Assembly (NCBI GenBank): GCA_036506275.1
Contig: DASXSB010000084.1
Location: forward strand, 1-59,250
DNA from: DASXSB01 sp036506275
GTDB taxonomy: Bacteria; Methylomirabilota; Methylomirabilia; Rokubacteriales; CSP1-6
Direction of reading: 5' to 3'
Length of the DNA: 59,250 bases
Shown: piece after piece, positions 33,101 through 39,337 of the stretch
How the letters are laid out: each line of letters starts with the position of its first letter
Position numbering within the stretch: position 1 is the first letter of the stretch
Made by a program: the position numbers and the translations under genes
The notes under the pieces: model-generated
What the model was told of the DNA's origin: nothing
What the model saw: the letters and a program-made list of their open reading frames with translations, nothing else
Databases searched by the model: none

Positions 33101-34100
33101 AGCTTTGGCCGCGCGTGGCGGGGGAGGGACGGGCGGGCGCCTCCAGTCCGTACTTCTCGATCCGGGCGCGCAGGGTGTTGCGCGAGATGCCGAGGAGCGC
33201 GGAGGCGCGGGAGATGTTCCATCCCGTGCGTAGCAGCGCCTCCACCACGCGCGCGCGGACGACATCGTCGAGCCGCCCGGTGTCGCCGGTGTCCGGCATC
33301 GCCGTCCGCGCCGACGCCGGCGCCACCTCCGTGATCCCGAGGGCGTCGGCGGTGATGGCGGTGTCGATCTCCAGCAGCGCCACCCGCTCCATCACGTTCG
33401 CCAGCTCGCGCACGTTCCCCGGCCAGCTATACGCGAGCAGGCGCGCGCGGGCGTCCTCCGTGAGCGTTTTCCCGGTGACGCCGTAGTCGGCGCACGCACG
33501 GGCCAGGAAGTGCTCGGCGAGCCGGACGACGTCGTGGCCGCGGTCGCGCAGCGGCGGCAACTGGAGCGTGAGGACGGCGAGGCGGTGGTAGAGATCCTCG
33601 CGGAAGCGGCGCTCGGTGGCGGCGCGCCGGAGATCCTCGTTGCTGGCAGTGACGATCCAGACGTCGATGGGCTCGTCGCGCGTGCTGCCGAGCCGACGCA
33701 CCGATCGCTCTTCGAGGACCTTCAGAAACTTCGCCTGCAGCGCCTCCGGGAGCAGGGCGACCTCGTCGAGAAAGATGGTGCCGCGATGCGCGGTCTGGAG
33801 AAGCCCCGGCTTGGAGCGCCGAGCGTCCGTGAACGCCCCTCGCTCGTAGCCGAACATCTCCGACTCCAGAAGGGTGTCGGGGATGGCGGCGCAGTTCACG
33901 TCGACGAACGGGCCATCGGCGCGGGGGCCGGCGCGATGGATCACGCGGGCGAGCAGGCCCTTCCCGGTCCCCGTCTCACCCTGGATGAGCACGGGAGGGA
34001 GGCGGCGGGCATCGCGCTGCCGCTCCAGTAGCCGCTCGACCTTCTCGCGGATCGCCCCCATCGCCGCGCTGTCGCCGAGCAACTCGCGGAGCGGGTTCAT
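30018..34100 (-). CDS. Sigma-54-dependent activator fused to cyclase-homology, STAND ATPase and TPR domains
   Basis: A 1360-residue regulator. Residues 1-260 form an NtrC-type AAA+ domain with Walker A GETGTGKG (41-48), GAFTDA (88-93) in place of the GAFTGA loop that contacts sigma-54, Walker B GTIFLDE (107-113) and YSWPGNVREL. A Fis-type HTH follows (279-320, ISRASALLGISRNTLRARIEKYGL), then an Ala/Pro linker. Residues 358-530 look like a degenerate class III nucleotide-cyclase domain without clear metal aspartates. A STAND ATPase comes next (Walker A GEPGIGKS 566-573; LVLEDLHWID), and TPR-like helices fill about 1000-1350. No receiver domain is present, so the signal probably enters through the C-terminal half. 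It is divergent from a sigma-54 promoter. Confidence 0.88.
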   Translation of the reverse strand: MNPLRELLGDSAAMGAIREKVERLLERQRDARRLPPVLIQGETGTGKGLLARVIHRAGPRADGPFVDVNCAAIPDTLLESEMFGYERGAFTDARRSKPGLLQTAHRGTIFLDEVALLPEALQAKFLKVLEERSVRRLGSTRDEPIDVWIVTASNEDLRRAATERRFREDLYHRLAVLTLQLPPLRDRGHDVVRLAEHFLARACADYGVTGKTLTEDARARLLAYSWPGNVRELANVMERVALLEIDTAITADALGITEVAPASARTAMPDTGDTGRLDDVVRARVVEALLRTGWNISRASALLGISRNTLRARIEKYGLEAPARPSPATRGQSSAPPTPVAAPAAAPAPGPLRWERRPVTLLRIVLTDDADAEAPADSGRGFEIVLDKVRTFGGRVEAVSLTGVVAAFGVDPVEEAPDRAGHAAMAIQRAFDRERETGRRLPVLRQGIHFGHFVVGQGSGALELAEEAKAPAIAALEQIMASADAPAIVVSDSAAPVLQRAFDLIELGERAGARTPVFALVGLARGVFGQARLVATFVGRHRELELLWSRIESTLRGEGQIVGVGGEPGIGKSRLLFEFKQSLTGKALHYLEGHCHAYAASMPLTPVADIVKAVCGLEESDTPESIVEKVNAVGVRARLESDAAASILHLLGVKEGTGPLAAMEPEAVKKRIFDAVRQLLVTLCEECALVLVLEDLHWIDRTSEEFFVSLADTVPATRMLLISTYRPGYRPPWIEKSYATQVALPPLAPEDSLRVLRAALRRDDVADTLAGAIAAKAEGNPFFLEELARAVRENPAPDVTLRVPDTVHGVLLGRIDGLAAEDRLLLQTAAVVGKRVPFSVIAAVADVSEDDLRRGFGRLKTAEFLYEAPAAGAAEYVFRHTLTHDVAYATVLDDTRRRLHRRIVEAMERLYAGRRHEYVERLADHAFAGQAWAKAAPYLREAGQKAFNRAAYREAVAHFERALDAMKQLPESEDTIRDAIDVRFELRNALQPIAAFAAIVDRLREAERLAQALDDERRLGRVYAYLTDYFRLAGDTARAIESGERALAIADALDDFGLKVSTRTYLGQAYYARGEYRRATEFFRMNVDLLADDLARERFGLPQFPSIHSRTCLVWCLAELGEFAEGGRRGEEAVHLAEASDQPLARTVAMSGIGILHLQQGELENAIAALERGVELSETWRIPLWWPRVATGLGAAYVLGGRGEEAVPLLEQAGERAAAMQLLGGQSWSMLWLAEAYMDAGRGSDARAVATRGLDLATHHGHRGNEAYLRRLLGEVALRADPADLDGARRALAGALELAERLEMKPLVAQCRLSLARLAEKEGRPAEASEQRASAVELFRRLGMRWWLDRALAEAGRNAA

Positions 34101-34108
34101 CGCGCTGC

Positions 34109-34114
34109 ATCTTA
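34109..34114 (-). promoter_or_regulatory. -10-like box TAAGAT, leaderless-type, for the activator gene
   Basis: TAAGAT on the minus strand ends 8 bases before the ATG at 34100. A poor TTGAGC lies 19 bases further upstream. Confidence 0.4.
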
Positions 34115-34152
34115 CCCCGCGTCGCCGGACGCTGCTCAAACCACTGTTCAAC

Positions 34153-34200
34153 TTCTGCGCAGTGACCGCCGGCGCTCCGCGTAAGTCCTCGATTCTGCGC
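34153..34200. promoter_or_regulatory. Candidate activator sites: TTCTGCGC repeated 40 bases apart
   Basis: TTCTGCGC at 34153-34160 and again at 34193-34200, four helical turns apart, between the activator gene and the sigma-54 promoter at 34211. The positions would suit binding by the Fis-type HTH, but the second copy lies closer to the promoter than usual for an enhancer. Confidence 0.3.
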
Positions 34201-34210
34201 GCCACCACCG

Positions 34211-34225
34211 TGGTACCCGGCTTGC
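34211..34225 (+). promoter_or_regulatory. Sigma-54 promoter TGGTAC-N5-TTGC
   Basis: TGGTAC (34211-34216), five bases and TTGC (34222-34225) give the -24 GG and -12 GC at the required 10-base spacing (consensus TGGCAC-N5-TTGC). Transcription would start near 34237, leaving a 30-base leader with AGGAGG before the ATG at 34267. Confidence 0.8.
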
Positions 34226-34266
34226 GTTTCCCTCCCAGCATGATCGACATGAACCAGGAGGAGGCG

Positions 34267-34836
34267 ATGAGGGAGCCGTTGTTCTCGCGCTGGTACGTCC
34301 CGATCGCGTTCGGCGCCACGGCGATGGTCGCGCTGATCGTGATGGTGGTGGCCGCGGCGCAGATGGTGACGGTGGAGACTCCGGACAGCGCCCCCCTCGT
34401 CGAGTCGAACGCGCACCTTCGCATCGCCGACGACGAGCTCGATCGCGGCAACGTGGCCGCCTCCGAGCTTCATCTCCGCGCCGCCTACGCCGCCGCCGCC
34501 CGCCTGCCAGGCTGGGAGAGTCTGCTCGATGTCGGCGACGGATTCCGGCGCCTGGCGCTGGCGACGGGCGCCAGTCCGGATTCGGTCACACAGGCCCGCG
34601 CCGCATATCTGGCCGCCCTCGTACGCGCCCGCCATGGTCGGTCGGTCGATGGCGTCCTCCGCGCCGGCGAGGGGTTCGGCGCCCTCGGTGACTACGAGGT
34701 GGTCCGGCAAAGCATCGTGATGGCGCGACGGATCGCGGACCGTGGCGGCGACGCCGTCGCCCACGGGCGCGTGCGCGCCTTCACGGAACGATGGTCGACG
34801 CGCGCACACACGAATCGAGAGGAGATCGTGCAATGA
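34267..34836 (+). CDS. Membrane-anchored protein of a new paralog pair
   Basis: A 189-residue protein with one N-terminal membrane helix (YVPIAFGATAMVALIVMVVAAAQMV) and a helical domain outside the cytoplasm. The C-terminal half shares a block with the next gene: RSVDGVLRAGEGFGALGDYEVVRQ here and RSITGVLKAAEGFGALGDTAMVAQ there. Helix-turn-helix spacing is reminiscent of TPR-like repeats but no family is recognised. AGGAGG precedes the ATG at five bases. It is the first gene behind the sigma-54 promoter and is divergent from the activator that probably controls it. Confidence 0.75.
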   Translation: MREPLFSRWYVPIAFGATAMVALIVMVVAAAQMVTVETPDSAPLVESNAHLRIADDELDRGNVAASELHLRAAYAAAARLPGWESLLDVGDGFRRLALATGASPDSVTQARAAYLAALVRARHGRSVDGVLRAGEGFGALGDYEVVRQSIVMARRIADRGGDAVAHGRVRAFTERWSTRAHTNREEIVQ

Positions 34837-35312
34837 GCGACATCAGCGGAATGCCAAGAGAAATGCCGTGGGCGCGGCCCCTTCGCACGATGGACGCGGC
34901 CATCGCGGACGGTGACCGCGCTGTCGCCGTGCGGGCGTGGCGGGAGGCCTACGGCGCCGCCCTCGACGATCCGGGCTGGCGCGGTCTCATCGAGGTGGCG
35001 GCGGCCTCCACCCGGATCGGCAAGCTCCCGAACTTCGGGACGGCGGCGCGAGCACGGGCGCGCGAGACGTACTGGACGGCGCAGTTCCGCGCGCGCCAGC
35101 AGCGCTCGATCACGGGCGTGCTAAAGGCCGCGGAAGGCTTCGGCGCCCTCGGTGACACCGCGATGGTCGCGCAGTGCATTCGGATCGCGCAGAGCCTCGC
35201 CCCGCACTACCCGAGCGGGAGCGCGCTCGATCACGACGGCGACGGCGTCGAGCTGGGGCTACCCTACGCGAACGGGCACGTCATCGAAACGCTCCCGCAA
35301 CCTCGGCCATGA
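34833..35312 (+). CDS. Soluble paralog of the preceding membrane protein
   Basis: A 159-residue protein with no signal or membrane helix. It repeats the plan of its neighbour: an alanine/arginine-rich helical region (AVRAWREAYGAALDDPGWRGL), then the shared GVLKAAEGFGALGD block and AQCIRIAQSLA. The start overlaps the preceding stop (ATGA). The 3' end overlaps the convergent oxidoreductase by 32 bases. The membrane/soluble pairing suggests the two proteins interact or act in two compartments. Function is unknown. Confidence 0.7.
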   Translation: MSDISGMPREMPWARPLRTMDAAIADGDRAVAVRAWREAYGAALDDPGWRGLIEVAAASTRIGKLPNFGTAARARARETYWTAQFRARQQRSITGVLKAAEGFGALGDTAMVAQCIRIAQSLAPHYPSGSALDHDGDGVELGLPYANGHVIETLPQPRP

Positions 35313-36213
35313 ACCGGTCGAGCATGGGGCGCGGGTCCTTGGGCAAGAGCATGGAGGGGACCCACAGCATGTCCACGCGCGCGTCCCGCAAGCGGGCGAG
35401 CTTGTCCCGCACCTCGGCCACGGAGCCGCCGATCATGGTGTCGCGCGCCATTTCCTCTGCCATGCCGAAGCGGCGCGCGAGCGCCGTGCGCACCTTGTCG
35501 ACCTCGGCACCGTCGTCAGAGAGGGCGAGCGCCATGTTGGCGGAGCGGACGATCGTGCGCGGGTCGCGGCCGATCGCCGCGCAGTGTTCGTCCAGGATCC
35601 GGCCCTTGCGCGCGAGCGTCTCCGGTCCACCCCAGACGTTCCAGTGGTCGGCATGCCGGGCCGCGATACGGAGCGTCACCCGTTCGCCTCCACCGCCGAT
35701 CATCAGCTCCGGGCGAGGGCGCTGCACCGGTTTCGGGCTGAGCGGCGCGTCCTCGAGCTGGTAGTAGCGTCCCTTGAACGTCGTCCTCGGCTGCGTCCAC
35801 AGCGACGTGAGGATCTGACAGGCTTCCTCCAGACGACCGAGACGCTCCGCCACCGTGTAGAACGGGATGCCGTACGCGCGGTGCTCGTTCTCCTGCCAGG
35901 CCGCCCCCAGTCCGCAGATGAGCCGCCCGCCCGTGATGCCGTCGAGGGTGGCCGCCATCTTGGCGGTCACGGCGGGGTGACGATACGTGTTGCCGAGCAC
36001 GATGGTTCCCACGCGCATGCGCGTCGTGTGAGAGGCGAGCGCGGAGAGCATCGTCCACGCCTCGAGCGTGTCGCCGACCTTCTCGGGGGTGTTCGGCATG
36101 AAGTGATCGGTCACGCAGGCGGCGTCCCAGCCGTTGGCCTCCACGTGGCGCCACAGGTCGGCGACGTCACTCCACGTGGTGTTGGTGAGACTCGTGAACA
36201 GACCGAAGCGCAT
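35281..36213 (-). CDS. LLM-class F420-dependent oxidoreductase
   Basis: A 310-residue luciferase-fold enzyme. The N-terminal MRFGLFTSL, WDAACVTDHFMPN, SALASHTTRMRVGTIVLGNTYRHPAVTAKMAATLD and GRLICGLGAAWQENEHRAYGIPF are typical of F420-dependent members such as FGD-like and alkanal-type proteins. LMIGGGGERVTLRIAARHADHWN contacts the cofactor phosphate. The start is ATG 36213; an upstream extension would be arginine/proline-rich noise. Confidence 0.9.
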   Translation of the reverse strand: MRFGLFTSLTNTTWSDVADLWRHVEANGWDAACVTDHFMPNTPEKVGDTLEAWTMLSALASHTTRMRVGTIVLGNTYRHPAVTAKMAATLDGITGGRLICGLGAAWQENEHRAYGIPFYTVAERLGRLEEACQILTSLWTQPRTTFKGRYYQLEDAPLSPKPVQRPRPELMIGGGGERVTLRIAARHADHWNVWGGPETLARKGRILDEHCAAIGRDPRTIVRSANMALALSDDGAEVDKVRTALARRFGMAEEMARDTMIGGSVAEVRDKLARLRDARVDMLWVPSMLLPKDPRPMLDRFMAEVAGAFR

Positions 36214-36238
36214 CAGATCGCGGGCGGGCGCCGGCGCG

Positions 36239-36538
36239 TCACTTGCGAGCCGGCGGCGATGTGGGTTGCGACCCGTAGGTGGAGGCCGGCCGGCGCGCAT
36301 CGGGATCGGTCGGCGTCACTTTCTCGTCCTTGGACGGGCTCACGTCCACCCAGCCCCGGTTCCGCATGCAGGCGTCGTCCAGACCCTTGTTGGTCGTGCA
36401 GGCAGCGTGATCCCGACGAAATTCCTCGGTGGTGTAGCTCTGATTGACCTTCATCCACTGCCGGCCGCCCCGCTCGGTGGCGCAGCCGGTGAGAACGAGG
36501 ACGCCACCGAGGGCGATCCCGACGTATCGGGCAATCAT
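36239..36538 (-). CDS. Small lipoprotein
   Basis: A 99-residue protein with a lipoprotein signal: MIARYVGIALGGVLVLTGC, lipobox LTGC at Cys19. The mature part has two more cysteines (HAACTTNKGLDDACMRNRGW), a spacing that could form a disulfide, and a Pro/Ser-rich tail. Similar short envelope lipoproteins with a C-x8-C motif are common but uncharacterised. TACAAT on this strand (36548-36553) lies 9 bases before the ATG. Confidence 0.75.
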   Translation of the reverse strand: MIARYVGIALGGVLVLTGCATERGGRQWMKVNQSYTTEEFRRDHAACTTNKGLDDACMRNRGWVDVSPSKDEKVTPTDPDARRPASTYGSQPTSPPARK

Positions 36539-36547
36539 GGCTCCGGC

Positions 36548-36553
36548 ATTGTA
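36548..36553 (-). promoter_or_regulatory. -10-like box TACAAT, leaderless-type
   Basis: TACAAT ends 9 bases before the ATG of the lipoprotein gene at 36538. Confidence 0.4.
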
Positions 36554-36637
36554 GAGGCGCCGGTCGATTTTGGCCAGTCGCGCCCGGGGAGGCGCGGGGG
36601 GTCGGCAAGGGCCTGGATTCACCGCGGGAGCCGGGTG

Positions 36638-36643
36638 TATCGT
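36638..36643 (+). promoter_or_regulatory. -10-like box TATCGT, leaderless-type
   Basis: TATCGT ends 6 bases before the ATG at 36650 and is followed by a run of C with no ribosome site. Confidence 0.35.
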
Positions 36644-36649
36644 TCCCCC

Positions 36650-37354
36650 ATGACAGAGTCGTGGTCCGCGCAATTCCGCAATGCCATGGAAAACGCGGGA
36701 GATCGGCTCCTCACCATCCTGCCGGGCTTCGTCGTGATGCTGGCCTTCGTGGCGATCGGGCTCGTGCTGGGCTGGTTCGCACGGTTCGTGATCACGCGGG
36801 GCGCGCGGGCGATTCAGTTCGACCATCACATGGAACGGTTGGGCCTGGCGGCGGCGCTGCGTCGCTCCGGCGTTCTGCGGGCACCGTCCGACGCCTTCGG
36901 CCTCCTCGCCCTGTGGGCGGTCTTCGTCGTGTTCGCGGGTGTCGGCATCGATTCCCTGGCGTTGCCCGGCTCCCCGGGCGCCACCGCGTTTCTCGCCGCG
37001 TTCCTGCCTCCGCTCTTCGCGGCCGTCCTCATCCTGATCGTGGGCTGGCTGGTGGCGAACTTCCTGAGTCAGGGGCTTCTCATCGCCGCCGTCAACGCCG
37101 GCGTCCCGGAGGCGCGACTCCTCGCGCGCGCCGCCCACTGGGGAGTGCTGCTCTTCGCGGCCGCCATGGCCCTCACCCATCTCGGAATCGGCAAGGAAAT
37201 GGTGCTGGTGGCGTTCGGGATCACGTTCGGCGGCCTCGTGTTCGCGGTGTCGCTGGCCCTCGGCCTCGGCGGTCGCACGATCGCCCGCGAGCTCCTCGAG
37301 CGCCGGCTCCGTCGCGACGCCCCTCCGGAACGGGAGCGCCTCACTCACCTCTGA
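36650..37354 (+). CDS. Membrane protein with MscS-associated TM-helix repeats
   Basis: A 234-residue integral membrane protein with about five helices. Segments such as ILPGFVVMLAFVAIGLVLGWFARFVI and FLPPLFAAVLILIVGWLVANFLSQGLL match the conserved TM-helix repeat seen in front of small mechanosensitive channels. The beta domain that would make a full MscS channel is absent. A channel or accessory role is possible but unproven. The charged C-terminus is short (ELLERRLRRDAPPERER). Confidence 0.72.
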   Translation: MTESWSAQFRNAMENAGDRLLTILPGFVVMLAFVAIGLVLGWFARFVITRGARAIQFDHHMERLGLAAALRRSGVLRAPSDAFGLLALWAVFVVFAGVGIDSLALPGSPGATAFLAAFLPPLFAAVLILIVGWLVANFLSQGLLIAAVNAGVPEARLLARAAHWGVLLFAAAMALTHLGIGKEMVLVAFGITFGGLVFAVSLALGLGGRTIARELLERRLRRDAPPERERLTHL

Positions 37355-37385
37355 GCGACCGCGCGCGGATCACGCGGACCGCTTC

Positions 37386-38408
37386 CTAGCGGCGGCGGCC
37401 GCGCGCTCCGCTTCCGGCGGGCGCGGGTCGGAAGAGAATGTAGGCGACGCCGGTGCGCTCGAGCCACACCCGTCGAAGCTCGTCCAGCCGATACCGCCGC
37501 TCCACTTCTCGGCGCGTTCCGGCGGCGGGATCGTTGACGATCACGGTGTCCCCCTCGTAGCCCGTGACCACGAGCAGGTGCCCGTCCGTCTTCGCGATGG
37601 CGGCCCCCGTCAATTCCCCCGACGTGTAGCGCACGGACACGATCAGCGGCAGCCCGTGGTCGAGGCACCACGCCGCCGTCGCCCAGTCCGGCACCCGCAG
37701 GAGATACCCGCCGATTCCGAGGGCGCCTGCGGCCCGGATCGCGGCGGGCCACACGCCGTACATGTCGAGACGCGGATGAAAGACGGCGCTGGCCACGGCA
37801 TCGACGTCGGCGGCGACGCCCCAGTACCTGGCGACCATCGTCAGACAGGTCGGCGAGCAGATGCGCGCCCGGATGGCGTCGGGCGCTTCCATCTGGCTCA
37901 GGCCCGGCACCTGGATGCGCGCGCTGCCGATCCGCGCGCCGTCATCACGCTGATGCTCGCCGGCCGCGGACAGCGTGACCAGCCAGGGCGCCCCCGTCAC
38001 CGTCGCTGCCGCCGGCACCGGAAGGCGCAGGCGAAGGCGGACGCGCTCCGCGGGCCGCGCGGCGGCGAACACGTCGACGTCACACCGCAATCCGTCCACC
38101 GCGCCGGGCAGCGGAGAAAACGATGCTTCCCCGATCGTCTCCGTCGCCACCCAGGGTGACCAGCCGCCCGCCGTCTCGATCGCGACCTCGAAGCGGAATG
38201 CCGGCGGCGCCGGCGTGAGCATGCTGAAGGACGGAAGGAGGTGAAGAGCCGGGCGGCGAGGGCGCCATTCCGGAAACGCCAGGACGATGTCGCGGCCGTC
38301 GGCCGTGCCGGGCGGTGGCGCGTCGATCTCGCGGCGGCACGAAGGCGGCACTGCCGCCATGACCGAGGCCGGCTCCAGACCAGAGGCGACGACGAATAGA
38401 TCCGTCAT
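37386..38408 (-). CDS. Peptidase C39-like family protein
   Basis: A 340-residue protein. The N-terminal 170 residues are beta-rich (WSPWVATETIGEASFSPLPG) and may bind a ligand. The C-terminal domain is a papain-like C39 fold with Cys in ARICSPTCLTMVARYWG, His in KTDGHLLVVTGYEGD and Asp in VIVNDPAAG. Free-standing members without an ABC transporter usually cleave or bind peptides; no signal peptide is visible here. GAAGGAGG sits before the ATG. Confidence 0.83.
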   Translation of the reverse strand: MTDLFVVASGLEPASVMAAVPPSCRREIDAPPPGTADGRDIVLAFPEWRPRRPALHLLPSFSMLTPAPPAFRFEVAIETAGGWSPWVATETIGEASFSPLPGAVDGLRCDVDVFAAARPAERVRLRLRLPVPAAATVTGAPWLVTLSAAGEHQRDDGARIGSARIQVPGLSQMEAPDAIRARICSPTCLTMVARYWGVAADVDAVASAVFHPRLDMYGVWPAAIRAAGALGIGGYLLRVPDWATAAWCLDHGLPLIVSVRYTSGELTGAAIAKTDGHLLVVTGYEGDTVIVNDPAAGTRREVERRYRLDELRRVWLERTGVAYILFRPAPAGSGARGRRR

Positions 38409-38497
38409 CCCGTGAACGCGCCGGCCTCCTTCGGAGAAGGTTTGGGCGAACGCGGCAAGAATCTTCCTGTCGGTGGGAGATACATTACCGTGACTCC

Positions 38498-38512
38498 CGC
38501 GAGTTGCTCGCG
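38498..38512. promoter_or_regulatory. Palindrome CGCGAG-TTG-CTCGCG
   Basis: A perfect 6-base inverted repeat with a 3-base spacer, 11 bases before the sigma-54 promoter at 38523. It could be an operator, but it is close for an activator enhancer. Confidence 0.4.
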
Positions 38513-38522
38513 TCGGAAACGA

Positions 38523-38537
38523 CGGCACCTCGCTTGC
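38523..38537 (+). promoter_or_regulatory. Sigma-54 promoter CGGCAC-N5-TTGC
   Basis: CGGCAC (38523-38528), five bases and TTGC (38534-38537): GG and GC at exact 10-base spacing, one mismatch to TGGCAC. The predicted start near 38549 leaves a 48-base leader with AAGGGAG before the ATG at 38597. Confidence 0.75.
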
Positions 38538-38596
38538 AATCGTGCGCCGCCAGCCGGCCGCGGCTCAGCGCCGCCGCCGCCACGAAGGGAGCCACC

Positions 38597-38785
38597 ATGA
38601 CGTTTGGAAAGTGTGTGTGGGATGGCTGTACTCGTCACGCCGAGAAGCTCGCTACCAACGCGTGCCGTTCACACCACGTCTTGATCCGCGACACCCGCTG
38701 CGAGAAATGCCAGGGCCCGCTCGCAAGCCGCACGGAGCTCGAAGGCCGGCGCTGTCGCCACTGCAGCGCCTTGCGCGCCGCCTGA
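38597..38785 (+). CDS. Small zinc-knuckle protein (62 residues)
   Basis: A 62-residue protein with seven cysteines in pairs. CVWDGC (C6, C11) is followed by CRSHH (C23, H26 and H27), then CEKC (C35, C38) and CRHC (C53, C56). This fits one Cys/His and one Cys4 zinc site, like small zinc ribbons that bind nucleic acid or proteins. It has a plausible ribosome site, AAGGGAG. It stands alone behind its own sigma-54 promoter and no known family is recognised. Confidence 0.72.
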   Translation: MTFGKCVWDGCTRHAEKLATNACRSHHVLIRDTRCEKCQGPLASRTELEGRRCRHCSALRAA

Positions 38786-38854
38786 CCCCGCGCCCGCCGC
38801 GACCGATCGACCCGTCGCGTCACGTCCCGGGCGAGCAGTCCGCCCATTCGGCCA

Positions 38855-38869
38855 TGGCACCACGGTTGC
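38855..38869 (+). promoter_or_regulatory. Sigma-54 promoter TGGCAC-N5-TTGC
   Basis: TGGCAC (38855-38860), CACGG, TTGC (38866-38869) and a following T: a perfect match to the consensus. The predicted start near 38881 is only two bases before the ATG at 38883. Confidence 0.8.
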
Positions 38870-38882
38870 TCGACGATTGAAC

Positions 38883-39050
38883 ATGTTCCCCAACGACGAC
38901 TGCCCAGAGGAAAAGTCTACCGACGCCACGACCTATCAGTTCACGGTGCTGCGGGGGATGAGCGTGGTGGTCGTGATCGAGACGCGGGACTGGTACTCGG
39001 GGCTGATTCAAGCGGCGTCGGCGCGGGTACGGCTCGAAGGACACAACTGA
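38883..39050 (+). CDS. Small acidic-to-neutral protein (55 residues)
   Basis: A 55-residue protein with an acidic N-terminus (FPNDDCPEEKSTDATTYQF) and a beta-like hydrophobic centre (MSVVVVIETRDWYSGLIQAA). It has no known motif. Its start lies two bases after the expected sigma-54 transcription start, so it would be leaderless, or translation begins further downstream. The placement right behind a consensus sigma-54 promoter is the main evidence. Confidence 0.55.
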   Translation: MFPNDDCPEEKSTDATTYQFTVLRGMSVVVVIETRDWYSGLIQAASARVRLEGHN

Positions 39051-39065
39051 GCGGCGTCGGGGGCG

Positions 39066-39098
39066 CGAGCGGGCATTCGACCCGCCCGCGATCCCCCC
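39066..39098 (+). terminator. Possible terminator, weak
   Basis: GCGGGC and GCCCGC can pair around a 9-base loop just after the 55-residue gene, followed by CCCCCCTTT. The T tract is short, so termination is uncertain. Confidence 0.35.
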
Positions 39099-39108
39099 TT
39101 TGGCTATT

Positions 39109-39143
39109 GCGCAGCCTCAGCTGCGCCGCCCGGCACGCCGGGC
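39109..39143. other. Two adjacent perfect hairpins
   Basis: GCGCAGC-CTCA-GCTGCGC (39109-39126), one base, then GCCCGGC-AC-GCCGGGC (39128-39143). Both have seven-base perfect stems, in a gene-free stretch (39051-39337) downstream of the sigma-54-driven small gene. It may be part of a structured RNA or a strong double stem that stalls transcription. Confidence 0.5.
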
Positions 39144-39337
39144 GAGGGTGGTCCTCGATCGTCGGGGGCGCCGCCCGGAGCCGCTAGCAGGCTCCCCACG
39201 GCGCGACGACTGAGTCCGGTGGCGCGTTCTCCATCCACACCTCCTGGATCGGAGTCGATGGCCACGACGGCGCGCTGTGCTGCACGCTGCCGTCAACTTC
39301 TCTCTTTACGCCGCCCGGGCGCGGAGGTCAAGCGACT

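Noticed and set aside
39070..39093. TTCGA-containing stem that looks like a tRNA T-arm
   Set aside because: No acceptor stem, D-arm or anticodon arm could be found around it, so it is not a tRNA gene.
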